This document shows positions 1 to 8,098 of a stretch of DNA of 64,000 nt, in pieces. This stretch comes from an uncultured Hyphomicrobiales bacterium (GTDB lineage: Bacteria > Pseudomonadota > Alphaproteobacteria > Rhizobiales > Rhizobiaceae), in the NCBI GenBank assembly GCA_943908365.1, contig CALTTH010000001.1:62001-126000 (forward strand). The letters are read 5' to 3'. Positions within the stretch are counted from its first letter, which is position 1, and the number at the start of each line of letters is the position of its first letter. The notes beneath the pieces were generated by a model. It worked only from the letters and a program-made list of their open reading frames with translations, did not search any database and had not been told where the DNA came from. The position numbers and the translations under genes are program-made.

Positions 1-275
1 CCATTCCTTTCTGGCTGGTGATGGGCGATGTACTGGAGAACCGCACGGCCACCGTGATCCTGATCATGGTCTTCGGGGTCATCCAGGTCTTCGTCCATAT
101 GATCTACTTCCTGCACATGAACACCAAGTCGCAGGGCGGCTGGACCTTCATGTCGCTGCTCTTCACGCTGGTGGTCGTCATGATCGCGCTCGTCGGTTCG
201 CTCTGGGTAATGTACAACATGAACAAGAACATGATGCCGACCATGACCATGGAGCAGATGAAGAATCTGCCCTGA
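1..275 (+). CDS. cyoD: Cytochrome o ubiquinol oxidase subunit IV (CyoD), 5' end cut off
   Basis: This is the C-terminal part of the small subunit IV of the proton-pumping cytochrome bo3 quinol oxidase in the inner membrane. The reading frame is already open at the window edge (codons from base 3), so the start lies outside. The visible ~90 residues hold two hydrophobic segments joined by a short polar loop (FLHMNTKSQGG) and a Met-rich tail (NKNMMPTMTMEQMKNLP), typical of CyoD. The rest of the cyo operon should lie immediately upstream, and the next gene downstream is an oxidase assembly factor. The call rests on this sequence pattern and the SURF1 neighbour. Confidence 0.9.
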   Translation, partial: IPFWLVMGDVLENRTATVILIMVFGVIQVFVHMIYFLHMNTKSQGGWTFMSLLFTLVVVMIALVGSLWVMYNMNKNMMPTMTMEQMKNLP

Positions 276-329
276 CGCATCATCGATCAGGTTCGCGCCG
301 CAAGCGGCGCGGACCTTCCCTCCGATAAG

Positions 330-375
330 ACACATAACCCCATGAATCGGAGAGCGGATTCATGGGGTTATGTGT
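330..375. terminator. Perfect 19-bp inverted repeat after cyoD
   Basis: The arms 330-348 and 357-375 are exact reverse complements (acacataaccccatgaatc on the left), separated by an 8-base loop, and are followed by ttt. The position just after cyoD and 30 bp before the SURF1 start suggests a terminator or attenuator that lowers read-through from the cyo genes, but there is no long T tract. It could equally be an mRNA 3'-end stabiliser. Confidence 0.6.
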
Positions 376-405
376 TTGAGCATGATGCTCTCAAGGAACA
401 CCCCA

Positions 406-1176
406 ATGCAGACCACCGCCAAAAAAGGCATACGCCCCGCAGCCGTCGTCGTCATCATGATGACTGTCATTCTCACTGGCCTGTTGCTGGCGCTTGGCAC
501 ATGGCAGGTAAAGCGGCTGTTCTGGAAGCTTGACCTCATTCAGCAGGTCGAGCAGCGGGCCCATGCCGCGCCGGTAGACGCGCCGGCGCCTTCGCAATGG
601 GCATCGCTGACAAATCCTGCAGATTACGAGTATCGCCGGGTACGCCTGGCAGGGATCTTCCGTCATCAGGATGAGGTGCAGGTTTACACCGTCTCCGACC
701 TCGGCCCAGGCTACTGGGTGTTGACGCCGCTGCAGCGCGATGATGGATCTTTGGTGATCGTCAATCGCGGCTTCGTGCCGAGCGACAAGCGTGACCCATC
801 GACTCGTCTGGAAGGCGAATTGCCGACCCGAGTGGAAATCGTCGGTCTCATGAGGGCGCCCGAAACCGGCGGTCTCTTCCTGCGCACGAACGATCCGCAG
901 AACAATCGCTGGTATTCCCGCAACATTGCGCAGATTGCTGACGCCAAATCGCTCGGCACCGTGGCGCCCTTCTATGTGGATGCCGACGCGACGCCCAATC
1001 CAGGTGGCCTGCCAATCGGTGGTAAGACCATGCTTGTCTTCCCGAACAACCATCTCTCCTATGCCATCACCTGGTACGTCCTGGCCGCGATGACGGTTGC
1101 CGCCGGCTGGTATGTCACACGCAACCTCAATGCGCCGAAGAAAGACGAGGACGAGAGGGCTGGCGAGCCCCAATAA
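406..1176 (+). CDS. SURF1 family cytochrome oxidase biogenesis protein
   Basis: Inner-membrane assembly factor for haem-copper oxidases; SURF1/Shy1 proteins help place haem in subunit I. The 256-residue product has an N-terminal membrane segment directly followed by the family hallmark LGTWQVKRLFWK, a periplasmic central domain, and a second C-terminal membrane segment (HLSYAITWYVLAAMTVAAGW). I chose ATG 406 because AAGGA lies 8 bases upstream; in-frame ATGs at 370 and 382 overlap or abut the inverted repeat and lack a ribosome site. Being next to cyoD, it most likely serves the bo3 oxidase rather than cytochrome aa3. That pairing is inferred from position. Confidence 0.9.
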   Translation: MQTTAKKGIRPAAVVVIMMTVILTGLLLALGTWQVKRLFWKLDLIQQVEQRAHAAPVDAPAPSQWASLTNPADYEYRRVRLAGIFRHQDEVQVYTVSDLGPGYWVLTPLQRDDGSLVIVNRGFVPSDKRDPSTRLEGELPTRVEIVGLMRAPETGGLFLRTNDPQNNRWYSRNIAQIADAKSLGTVAPFYVDADATPNPGGLPIGGKTMLVFPNNHLSYAITWYVLAAMTVAAGWYVTRNLNAPKKDEDERAGEPQ

Positions 1177-1257
1177 AGCGTTTCACCTTTTGCTCCGCGG
1201 TGCTCTATATATCGCCGTTACATAGCGACAATCATGTCGCGTCTTTCGTGGTGAAGC

Positions 1258-2478
1258 ATGGCACGCGCATTTCTGCTCGTTCTCGATTCCTTTGGTGTGG
1301 GCGGCGCGCCTGATGCCGAACATTACGGAGACTTAGGCTCCAACACGCTCGGCCACATCGCCGAGTTCTGTGTCGCTGGCGCGGCGGATAGAGCAGGCCT
1401 GAGATCCGGACCATTGAAACTTCCCAACATGTCGGCGCTTGGCCTTTTGGAGATCGCGACGCTTTCCAGCGGAACCCGCCCGGCCGGCATGCCGCCCCCA
1501 GAACACATTTTCGGTTTGCATGGCTGCGCCAACGAAGTCTCGAAGGGCAAGGATACGCCGTCCGGCCATTGGGAGATTGCCGGAACGCCGGTGCGCTTCG
1601 AGTGGGGTTATTTTCCGACCGAGGGCGATGCCTTCTCGCCTGAGCTTGTCGATGCGATCTGCGAGAAGGGCAATCTTCCGGGCATCCTTGGAAATTGTCA
1701 TGCGTCCGGTACGGACATCATCGCTCGTCTTGGCGAGGAGCATATTCGTACGGGCAAGCCGATCTGCTACACGTCGTCGGACTCGGTCTTCCAGATTGCG
1801 GCGCACGAGATGCATTTCGGGCTGGAGCGGCTGATTGCGCTGTGCGAGGTCGTCCGCAAGATCCTCGATCCACTGAATATCGGCCGCGTCATCGCACGCC
1901 CCTTTATCGGGGAAACTGCGGCGACATTTGCTCGAACGGGCAACCGGCGCGACTTTTCGGTTTTGCCGCCGGAGCCGACGCTTCTCGACCGCCTTGTCGA
2001 GCGGGACCGCAAGGTTCTGGCAATCGGCAAGATCGGCGATATCTATGCGCATCAGGGTGTGTCGCGGGTGATCAAGGCCAATGGCAACGACGCCTTGATG
2101 GAGGCGACGCTCGAAGCCATGGATGAGGCCCTGAACGGCGATCTCGTCTTCACCAACTTCGTCGATTTCGACATGAATTACGGCCACCGTCGCGATGTTG
2201 CAGGTTACGCGGCCGCGCTGGAGGCGTTCGATCAGCGTCTGCCGGAAATTCACCGCAAGATGCAGCCGGGCGACGTCACAATCCTAACGGCCGATCACGG
2301 CTGCGATCCGACCTGGCGCGGGACGGATCACACGCGCGAACGCGTGCCGATCATGGCCTTCGGTCCTGGTTTTCGCGAAAGAAATATTGGTATCCGCTCA
2401 AGCTATGCGGATATCGGCGAGAGCATCGCCGCTCACCTCAGCATACCGTCCGGACGGCACGGCAGGAGTTTTATGTGA
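1258..2478 (+). CDS. deoB: Phosphopentomutase
   Basis: Interconverts (deoxy)ribose-1-phosphate and (deoxy)ribose-5-phosphate, feeding the sugar from nucleoside breakdown into central metabolism. The 406-residue length is normal for DeoB. Alkaline-phosphatase-superfamily metal sites are visible: the N-terminal LDSFGVGGAPDA (aspartate ligand near residue 10), FVDFDMNYGHRRD, and the C-terminal TADHGCDPTWRGTDHTRE, which carries the Asp-His pair and a further His. It opens a deoB-add-upp salvage cluster; its stop overlaps the add start by 4 bp (GTGA), which implies translational coupling. The upstream 80 bp contain CTATATAT, a possible -10 element. Confidence 0.95.
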   Translation: MARAFLLVLDSFGVGGAPDAEHYGDLGSNTLGHIAEFCVAGAADRAGLRSGPLKLPNMSALGLLEIATLSSGTRPAGMPPPEHIFGLHGCANEVSKGKDTPSGHWEIAGTPVRFEWGYFPTEGDAFSPELVDAICEKGNLPGILGNCHASGTDIIARLGEEHIRTGKPICYTSSDSVFQIAAHEMHFGLERLIALCEVVRKILDPLNIGRVIARPFIGETAATFARTGNRRDFSVLPPEPTLLDRLVERDRKVLAIGKIGDIYAHQGVSRVIKANGNDALMEATLEAMDEALNGDLVFTNFVDFDMNYGHRRDVAGYAAALEAFDQRLPEIHRKMQPGDVTILTADHGCDPTWRGTDHTRERVPIMAFGPGFRERNIGIRSSYADIGESIAAHLSIPSGRHGRSFM

Positions 2479-3467
2479 CCCATCAATTATTGAAAGCGGA
2501 AATCCATTGTCATCTGGAAGGTGCGGCCCCTCCCGCACTCGTGCTGGAACAGGCGCGCAAATACGATGTCGACACCAGCGCCTTCCTGCGTGACGGCGCC
2601 TATGTCTGGAATGATTTTGCCGAGTTCATCCGCTGCTATGACGACGTGGCGCAGGTTTTCAAGACGGACGAAGACTACGCCGCTCTCGCGGAGGCCTATC
2701 TTCTCGAGCTTGCGGGCGAGAACACCATCTACAGCGAGTTGATCATCTCTCCCGATCACGGCGATCGTATCGGCCTTGGTGCGGATGCCTATCTCTCCGG
2801 CATTGCCGAAGGGATGCGTCGGGCCAAGGAGAAGACCGGAATAGAGGGGCGCATCATCGTCACCGGTGAGCGCCATTTCGGCCCGGAAAGCGTCATTGCC
2901 GCGGCTGAATACGCCGCGCGTGTGCGTCATCCTCTGATCACCGGCTTCAATATGGCGGGTGAAGAACGCATGGGGCGAGTTGCCGATTATGCCCGTGCCT
3001 TTGACATTGCCCGCGATGCAGGGCTTGGCCTCACCATCCATGCCGGCGAAGTCTGCGGTGCCTTCAGCGTTGCCGACGCACTCGATCTGGTCAATCCGCA
3101 GCGGATCGGCCATGGGGTTCGCGCGATCGAGGACGCGGCACTCGTCGAGCGTCTGGTGGAACTGGGCACCGTGCTTGAGGTTTGCCCCAGCTCCAACATC
3201 GCGCTGAGCGTCTATCCGGATTTTGCAAGCCATCCCTTGAAGCGACTTCGCGATGCAGGCGTTCGCGTCTGCATCAGCTCGGACGATCCACCGTTCTTCG
3301 CCACCTCCTTGGCGCAGGAATATGAGATTACAAGGCACGCTTTCGGTTTTTCGGATGCGGAGATCAATGCGCTGACGCGAACAGCGCTTGAGGCTGCCTT
3401 CGTCGATGAGGAGACGCGGAGCAGCCTTCTCGCACGCTTCGATGCCTCGACCGGTGCCGCGGCCTGA
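2475..3467 (+). CDS. add: Adenosine deaminase
   Basis: Deaminates adenosine or deoxyadenosine to (deoxy)inosine in purine salvage. The TIM-barrel metal motif KAEIHCHLEGA is at the N-terminus, HAGEVCG supplies the next metal His and the catalytic Glu, RIGHG follows, and the Asp pair SSDDPPFF is near the C-terminus. The length of 330 residues fits the family. The GTG start at 2475 overlaps the deoB stop, and GGAG lies 6 bases upstream. An adenine or other aminohydrolase specificity cannot be fully excluded from sequence alone, but the neighbours deoB and upp support nucleoside salvage. Confidence 0.92.
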   Translation: MTHQLLKAEIHCHLEGAAPPALVLEQARKYDVDTSAFLRDGAYVWNDFAEFIRCYDDVAQVFKTDEDYAALAEAYLLELAGENTIYSELIISPDHGDRIGLGADAYLSGIAEGMRRAKEKTGIEGRIIVTGERHFGPESVIAAAEYAARVRHPLITGFNMAGEERMGRVADYARAFDIARDAGLGLTIHAGEVCGAFSVADALDLVNPQRIGHGVRAIEDAALVERLVELGTVLEVCPSSNIALSVYPDFASHPLKRLRDAGVRVCISSDDPPFFATSLAQEYEITRHAFGFSDAEINALTRTALEAAFVDEETRSSLLARFDASTGAAA

Positions 3468-3572
3468 CCAAAGGCTGCCAGCGCGGGGGAAACCTCTCAC
3501 TTCCGGTCTTGCGAAATGCCCGCATTTCGTCGAAGAGAACAAAGATAAAAGCAAAAGGAAAGGCCAGTTTCC

Positions 3573-4202
3573 ATGGACGGCGTAACAGTCATCGATCACC
3601 CGCTTGTGCAGCACAAGCTCACCTTCATGCGCAAGAAAGAAACCTCCACGGCAGGCTTCAGGCGGCTGCTGCGCGAGATTTCCACGCTACTCTGCTATGA
3701 AGTGACGCGCGATCTCGACCTCACGATGGAGACCATCGAGACGCCCATGGAAACGATCGAGGCACCGGTACTGGAAGGCAAAAAGCTGGTATTCGCCTCG
3801 ATCCTTCGCGCCGGCAATGGCCTCCTCGAGGGCATGCTGGAGCTCGTGCCTTCAGCGCGTGTCTCGCATATCGGTGTCTACCGCGATCACGATACGCTGG
3901 AAGCCGTCGAATATTACTTCAAGGCACCGGAAAGCCTGGATGCCCGCCTGATCATCGTCGTGGATCCCATGCTCGCAACCGGCAACTCCTCGATTGCTGC
4001 GGTTGAAAAGCTGAAAGAGCGCGGCGCGAAAAACATGCGCTTCCTCTGCCTGCTCGCAGCACCGGAAGGCATCAAGAACTTCCGCGAAGCCCACCCCGAT
4101 GTGCCGATCTACACCGCGGCGATCGATCGCAAGCTGAACGAGAAGGGCTATATCGTCCCCGGTCTCGGCGACGCGGGCGACCGCATGTACGGCACGAAGT
4201 AA
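3573..4202 (+). CDS. upp: Uracil phosphoribosyltransferase
   Basis: Makes UMP from uracil and PRPP, the last step of pyrimidine base salvage. The 209-residue product shows the UPRT landmarks: FASILRAGNGLLEGM, the PRPP-binding stretch VVDPMLATGNSS, and the uracil-binding C-terminus ending in PGLGDAGDRMYGTK. AAGGAAAG precedes the ATG. It closes the deoB-add-upp group; a 105-bp spacer separates it from add. A bidirectional terminator follows at 4336-4374. Confidence 0.97.
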   Translation: MDGVTVIDHPLVQHKLTFMRKKETSTAGFRRLLREISTLLCYEVTRDLDLTMETIETPMETIEAPVLEGKKLVFASILRAGNGLLEGMLELVPSARVSHIGVYRDHDTLEAVEYYFKAPESLDARLIIVVDPMLATGNSSIAAVEKLKERGAKNMRFLCLLAAPEGIKNFREAHPDVPIYTAAIDRKLNEKGYIVPGLGDAGDRMYGTK

Positions 4203-4216
4203 GCAGCGTCATAGCG

Positions 4217-4324
4217 TAAAGCGTGGCGCGATCTTTCAGATACGCTTCCCACGCTTTCGCTGTTTGTTTGATCGCATGTCGTGATCGCAAAACCACTGCC
4301 CATTTTTGCGTGGACCATGCTTAA
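4217..4324 (+). repeat. RIME-type palindromic intergenic repeat, copy A
   Basis: A ~105-bp element with the recurring order aaagcg-tg-cgcgatctttcaga ... gctt..acgcttt ... tcgcatgtcg ... atcgcaaaaccnctg ... ttttgcg ... catgctta. The same element recurs at 49233-49339 (inverted), 57289-57394 and 61467-61572. It consists of two palindromic halves, as described for Rhizobium-specific intergenic mosaic elements. This copy lies between the convergent genes upp and dnaA and is the most diverged of the four in its middle part. Confidence 0.8.
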
Positions 4325-4335
4325 GTTCAGAAGCT

Positions 4336-4374
4336 GAAAAAGCCCGCCGTCGGAAACGACAGGCGGGCTTTTTC
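4336..4374. terminator. Bidirectional intrinsic terminator between upp and dnaA
   Basis: Strong stem of aaaaagcccgcc + gtcg closed by a GAAA loop and matched by cgac-a-ggcgggcttttt, with A-run and T-run flanks on both sides, so it can end transcription from upp (+) and from dnaA (-). Confidence 0.85.
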
Positions 4375-4445
4375 AACGGCGATGCTGTGAGGATCGGGAG
4401 GCCTGTCCCTACTGTGGCAAACGTCCCAGGCTCAGACCATGAAAA

Positions 4446-4472
4446 GGCGCGGTCAGGTTTTCCTACCGCGCC
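4446..4472 (-). terminator. dnaA intrinsic terminator
   Basis: The arms ggcgcggt (4446-4453) and accgcgcc (4465-4472) enclose an agg-tttt-cct inner stem. Read on the minus strand they are followed by TTTT, 8 bases after the dnaA stop codon. Confidence 0.75.
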
Positions 4473-4479
4473 ATTCTTA

Positions 4480-6048
4480 TCAGGCATTGTTTTCGTTGAT
4501 CAGTCGCTTCAGAAGCTCGACCTCATGGCCAAGCTTGCTGTCGCCCGAGATCAATTCCTCGATCTTGCGAACCGCGTGAAGCACCGTCGTATGGTCGCGT
4601 CCGCCGAAACGGCGACCGATCTCCGGGAAGGAGCGGGGGGTCAGCATCTTGGCGAGATACATGGCCACCTGGCGCGGCTTGACGATGACGCGGGTACGGC
4701 GATTGGAGACCAGCTCCTGGCGCGAGACATTATAGTGGCGGGCAACAATCCGCTGAATATCTTCGATGCGCACGCGCTTGGCTTCACCAGCGCCAACCAG
4801 ATGCGCGAGCAACTCATCCACACGCTCAACCGACAGGTTGGGCTCAAACGAACGGCGGAAGATCAACTGGTTGAAGGCGCCTTCCAGTTCACGGCCGCTG
4901 GCAGTAACGCTGCGGGCCACGTGGGAGACGATGTCTTCGCCAATTTCGAAGCTTGGATCTTCCTGGCGTGCCGTTGCGATACGCTGCTTCAGCATCTCGT
5001 AGCGCATGTCGTAATCGGGGCCTTCGATCTCGATCGCCATACCGCCCTGAAGGCGCGAACGAACGCGTGGATCAAGCGATTCCAGCTCCCACGGCGCGCG
5101 GTCTGCGGCAACCACGACCTGCTTGGCGCTATCGAGCAGCATGTTCAGCAGATGGCAGAACTCGTGCTGGATCATCTTGCCCTGCAGGAACTGCATGTCG
5201 TCGATGATGAGAAGATCGATGTTGCGCAGCGTGTCTTTCAGAGTCAACGCGTCATTGTCGCGGATGGCAGTTGCAAAGCGCCACATGAAGTATTCTGCGG
5301 TCAGATAGACGACGCGCGGATTGCGCGGGCTATCGACTGCGGCATTGGCGATCGCCTGGAGAAGATGGGTCTTTCCAAGGCCGACGCCTGCATGAATGAA
5401 GAGCGGATTGAAGCGTACCGCGCCCGCGCCAGCTTCGGCAATCGTCTTGGCGGCAGCAAGCGCAACGCGGTTGGACGACCCTTCCACGAAGGTGTCGAAG
5501 GTAAAGCGCGTGTCGAGCGGGGAGCCAAAGAGCGGGCCGGAGCCAGAAGACCGCGGCGCCATGGTAGGTGCAGACGCGCCAGGCTGGCTTGCAGCGCTGT
5601 TCACCTGCGGTGGGATGAAGGGCTTGGCACGCTGTGCGGAAGGCGTGGCATCCTGGACCGGCTGAGCTCTTTCATCGGTCGCGACAGCGCGAGCCGGACG
5701 GCTGGCCGAACGCACCAGGATCTCGACCTTCAGGACATTGGCGTCTTCCGCCTGCACCAGAGTGGTGATCAGATCAATATAGCGGTTGTTGATCCAGGAC
5801 TTCAAAAATGTCGTCGGAACGGTGAAGCGAACAACGCTCTTGGACACCGAGTGCAGCTTCAGCCGGGCAAACCAGCTGGCATAGACTTCAGGACCGACCT
5901 GCGCCTTCAGTCGCGCGCTAAAGCGCTCGAACAGCGCATCGTTCTTCATATTCGATGTATTCCCCGCCGCATCATTGCAAACTGCATCACAAGCGTTCAG
6001 TGCGCGGTCCCCGTTTGCCACCGCACCCATTGCCAAATTCAATTGCAT
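4480..6048 (-). CDS. dnaA: Chromosomal replication initiator protein DnaA
   Basis: AAA+ ATPase that binds DnaA boxes and opens the replication origin; also a transcription regulator. From the 522-residue reading: domain I from about residue 34 (DALFERFSARLKAQVGPEVY), a Pro/Ala/Ser-rich linker at 115-180, Walker A GVGLGKTH at 221-228, Walker B LLIIDD at 279-284, and the DNA-binding signature GRDHTTVLHA near 483. The start is uncertain: ATG 6048 (with AAAGGCGGCAGG just upstream) adds a non-conserved leader, while ATG 5949 (MKNDALFER) begins exactly at domain I and has GGGGAA upstream. In this order the chromosome origin usually lies elsewhere, near hemE, so this is the gene rather than the origin. 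Confidence 0.98.
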   Translation of the reverse strand: MQLNLAMGAVANGDRALNACDAVCNDAAGNTSNMKNDALFERFSARLKAQVGPEVYASWFARLKLHSVSKSVVRFTVPTTFLKSWINNRYIDLITTLVQAEDANVLKVEILVRSASRPARAVATDERAQPVQDATPSAQRAKPFIPPQVNSAASQPGASAPTMAPRSSGSGPLFGSPLDTRFTFDTFVEGSSNRVALAAAKTIAEAGAGAVRFNPLFIHAGVGLGKTHLLQAIANAAVDSPRNPRVVYLTAEYFMWRFATAIRDNDALTLKDTLRNIDLLIIDDMQFLQGKMIQHEFCHLLNMLLDSAKQVVVAADRAPWELESLDPRVRSRLQGGMAIEIEGPDYDMRYEMLKQRIATARQEDPSFEIGEDIVSHVARSVTASGRELEGAFNQLIFRRSFEPNLSVERVDELLAHLVGAGEAKRVRIEDIQRIVARHYNVSRQELVSNRRTRVIVKPRQVAMYLAKMLTPRSFPEIGRRFGGRDHTTVLHAVRKIEELISGDSKLGHEVELLKRLINENNA

Positions 6049-6324
6049 TCCTGCCGCCTTTCAAATTGCCAATCATAGCCTGGCAGAGCGTCAAGCTTCG
6101 CCAGAGATACCCCACTTACTGTCCCCGTAAGGATGGCCCCTCTAAAACCATCCTGAAGCGCAAGGCTTCAACCGCGAGCCGGCTATCCCGCTAACCTCTC
6201 CATCATGAAGAGGCATGCTACTTTCAATGCATACTCTCACATCACAACTCGGACACTCGTCATCAAGACATACGTCTATGTTTCTACAACCCGTGAGGTT
6301 GTAGCCGAACACATCCAGTGACTT

Positions 6325-6350
6325 GAAAAAACGGGTCCGAACAGAACCCG
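6325..6350 (-). terminator. Intrinsic terminator inside the dnaA leader region
   Basis: Read on the minus strand: stem ACGGGTTC, loop TGTTC, stem GGACCCGT (one G-U pair), then TTTTTTC. It lies about 280 bp upstream of the dnaA reading frame and more than 400 bp downstream of the rpsT terminator. It cannot be the rpsT terminator, so it ends either an unannotated transcript or a dnaA leader. Confidence 0.65.
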
Positions 6351-6393
6351 TCCGCAAGGAGCTTACGCCTTCGAACTTTGCTTCGAGATAGCT

Positions 6394-6402
6394 TGTGGAT
6401 AG
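6394..6402 (-). promoter_or_regulatory. DnaA-box-like nonamer upstream of dnaA
   Basis: On the minus strand this reads CTATCCACA, 8 of 9 matches to the consensus TTATCCACA. A single box upstream of dnaA fits autoregulation by DnaA. Only this one near-consensus box was found here, too few for an origin. Confidence 0.45.
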
Positions 6403-6491
6403 ATATCCGCGCCCCTTGTCGAGATGCATTTAGGCAGGATCGCATACGGAGATCAATGGCGTTTTTTCTGTGGCTGAGCCGATCTGCCATT

Positions 6492-6617
6492 GACTCGTGG
6501 AGGCCCTTTTGCATGGCCGACGGGCTTGTTTGGAGAATCGCTTATGAATCAATGAGATTCATTTTCGAGCTATTTTCGAGGCCGGTTTTGACAGAAAAAT
6601 AAAAAAATTCTTGACTC
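6492..6617. promoter_or_regulatory. Cluster of five GANTC (CcrM) sites upstream of dnaA
   Basis: GACTC 6492-6496, GAATC 6535-6539, GAATC 6546-6550, GATTC 6556-6560 and GACTC 6613-6617. By chance one site is expected per 256 bp. In alphaproteobacteria, CcrM methylates GANTC late in the cell cycle, and methylation state affects dnaA transcription in Caulobacter. The density here suggests similar methylation-sensitive control, by inference. Confidence 0.55.
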
Positions 6618-6765
6618 AGGATTGTGGCTGCCTTCCGCAGCGGAAAGATAGCGCCTCTTAAAAGACCTTCTGTAAGTATCTGAAATAAAACAGCTTTTTG
6701 CGTCACGCATTTGAAGCAGAAATGTCATGCTATTTGCGAAACCGTTAACAGGCCGTTTGAATCGG

Positions 6766-6797
6766 AAAAAGCCCGGCCGAACGGCCAGGCTTTTCAA
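6766..6797 (-). terminator. rpsT intrinsic terminator
   Basis: Minus strand: AAGCC-t-GGCC, loop gttc, GGCC-g-GGCTT followed by TTTCC. It begins about 20 bp after the rpsT stop. Confidence 0.8.
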
Positions 6798-6819
6798 TCA
6801 CAATATTGTCTTAGCCGGA

Positions 6820-7086
6820 TTAGGCCGAAAGGGCCTTCACGCGCTGCGCCAGACGAGAAACCTTGCGCGAAGCGGTGTTGAAATGCATGACGCCCTTCGT
6901 GGCGGCGCGCTGGATTTCTGGCTGTGCAGCCTTCAGCGCTTCAGTCGCAACAGCGAGATCGCCAGTTGCCAGGGCCTCTTCGACCTTGCGAATGAAACCG
7001 CGGACGCGCGAACGGCGAGCCTTGTTGACTGCGGTACGGCGAGCGATCTTGCGAGTCGCCTTTTTCGCCGAAGTTGTATTGGCCAT
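6820..7086 (-). CDS. rpsT: 30S ribosomal protein S20
   Basis: Binds 16S rRNA and is part of the small ribosomal subunit body. The 88-residue, Lys/Arg-rich product starts MANTTSAKKATRKIARRTAV and contains the S20 pattern of helices with KGVMHFNTASRKVSRLAQRV near the C-terminus. It has its own terminator, and about 220 bp to the next upstream gene for its own promoter. The order mutM-ech-rpsT-dnaA on one strand is common in rhizobia. Confidence 0.97.
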   Translation of the reverse strand: MANTTSAKKATRKIARRTAVNKARRSRVRGFIRKVEEALATGDLAVATEALKAAQPEIQRAATKGVMHFNTASRKVSRLAQRVKALSA

Positions 7087-7307
7087 GTATGCCTCTCTTC
7101 GAATTCAAACCAAAATCCGCAACCACAGGATAGGGTCGTTCGAAGACCTCATGTTCCAAAATTGCGGGAGTAACTGGGACAAGCCGGATGACTTTCCCTA
7201 ACCGTGGGCGGGCATATAACCCTAAAGCCGCTGCCCGTCAACGCGTTTTGCGGAAAAACACCGAGATTCCGACTCCCGGCAGACACCGGCTTGGCGGGTG
7301 CCGCCGC

Positions 7308-8081
7308 CTATTTGTTCTGGAACAGCGGCTTTCTCTTTTCGATGAACGCCTCCATACCTTCTTTCTGATCGTCGGTGGCGAAAAGCGACTGGAACAGGCG
7401 CCGCTCGAAGCGCAAACCCTCCGACAGCGAAACCTCGAAGGAGCGGTTGACGCTCTCCTTCGCCATCAGCACCGAGGCCCGCGACAGGGATGCAATCACG
7501 CTCGCGGCCTCGACAGCCTCGTCCAGCAGCTTTTCAGCAGTGACGACGCGCGAGACGAGACCGGCACGCTCGGCTTCGGCGGCATCCATCTTGCGACCTG
7601 TCAGCACGAGGTCCATGGCCTTCGCCTTGCCGACCGCGCGGGTCAGTCTTTGCGAACCGCCCATGCCAGGAATGATGCCCAGCGTGATTTCCGGCTGACC
7701 GAACTTCGCCGTATCGGAGGCGATGATGAAATCGCACATCATGGCAAGTTCGCATCCTCCACCGAGCGCGAAGCCAGATACAGCCGCTATCACCGGCTTG
7801 CGGCTTGCCGCCACATCATCCCATCCTCCCAGAAAATCGCCAAGATAAGCATCGACGAAATCGAGCGTACTCATCTCCTTGATGTCGGCACCGGCTGCAA
7901 ACGCCTTCTCCGATCCGGTGATGACGATGGCGCCGATGGAATCATCTGATGAGAAGGCCGAGAGAATATGGCGCAGCTCTTTCAACAGCGTGGAGTTCAG
8001 TGCGTTGAGCGCTTTCGGGCGGTTGAGCGTAACGACGCCGACGGCATCGCGCTTCTCGACAATGATCGTCTCGTAATCCAT
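7308..8081 (-). CDS. Enoyl-CoA hydratase/isomerase family protein
   Basis: Crotonase-fold enzyme expected to hydrate trans-2-enoyl-CoA in fatty-acid beta-oxidation. The 257 residues contain the oxyanion-hole stretch around FAAGADIKEM and the signature AAVSGFALGGGCELAMMCD, which carries the first catalytic Glu, followed by FGQPEITLGIIPGMGGSQRL with the second Glu. I chose ATG 8081 (MDYETIIVEKRDAV) because AGAGGAAG lies just upstream; an earlier in-frame ATG at 8186 runs into mutM. The 17-bp gap to mutM suggests co-transcription. Exact chain-length specificity cannot be read from the sequence. Confidence 0.92.
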   Translation of the reverse strand: MDYETIIVEKRDAVGVVTLNRPKALNALNSTLLKELRHILSAFSSDDSIGAIVITGSEKAFAAGADIKEMSTLDFVDAYLGDFLGGWDDVAASRKPVIAAVSGFALGGGCELAMMCDFIIASDTAKFGQPEITLGIIPGMGGSQRLTRAVGKAKAMDLVLTGRKMDAAEAERAGLVSRVVTAEKLLDEAVEAASVIASLSRASVLMAKESVNRSFEVSLSEGLRFERRLFQSLFATDDQKEGMEAFIEKRKPLFQNK

Positions 8082-8098
8082 GGCTTTCTTCCTCTCCC

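Larger units (their letters stand above)
6049..6765. other. Long dnaA upstream region without genes
   Basis: About 720 bp between the rpsT terminator and dnaA hold no credible coding frame. What can be seen: five GANTC methylation sites in 126 bp (6492-6617), one DnaA-box-like nonamer (6394-6402), a hairpin at 6284-6304 (ctacaacc/ggttgtag) and an intrinsic terminator on the minus strand at 6325-6350. The stretch 6560-6620 is very A/T-rich. The region probably carries the dnaA promoter and long leader, and may encode a small RNA on the minus strand ending at the terminator. I could not place a convincing promoter. Confidence 0.6.

Noticed and set aside
4306..6078. 590-codon open frame on the plus strand, antisense to dnaA
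   Set aside because: It is the mirror of dnaA, whose Walker and DNA-binding motifs are unmistakable; the antisense translation has no recognisable domain and spans two terminators. GC-rich genes commonly leave such open frames.
6049..6819. Possible chromosome origin beside dnaA
   Set aside because: Only one near-consensus DnaA box was found, and in this order the origin is usually near hemE rather than dnaA.
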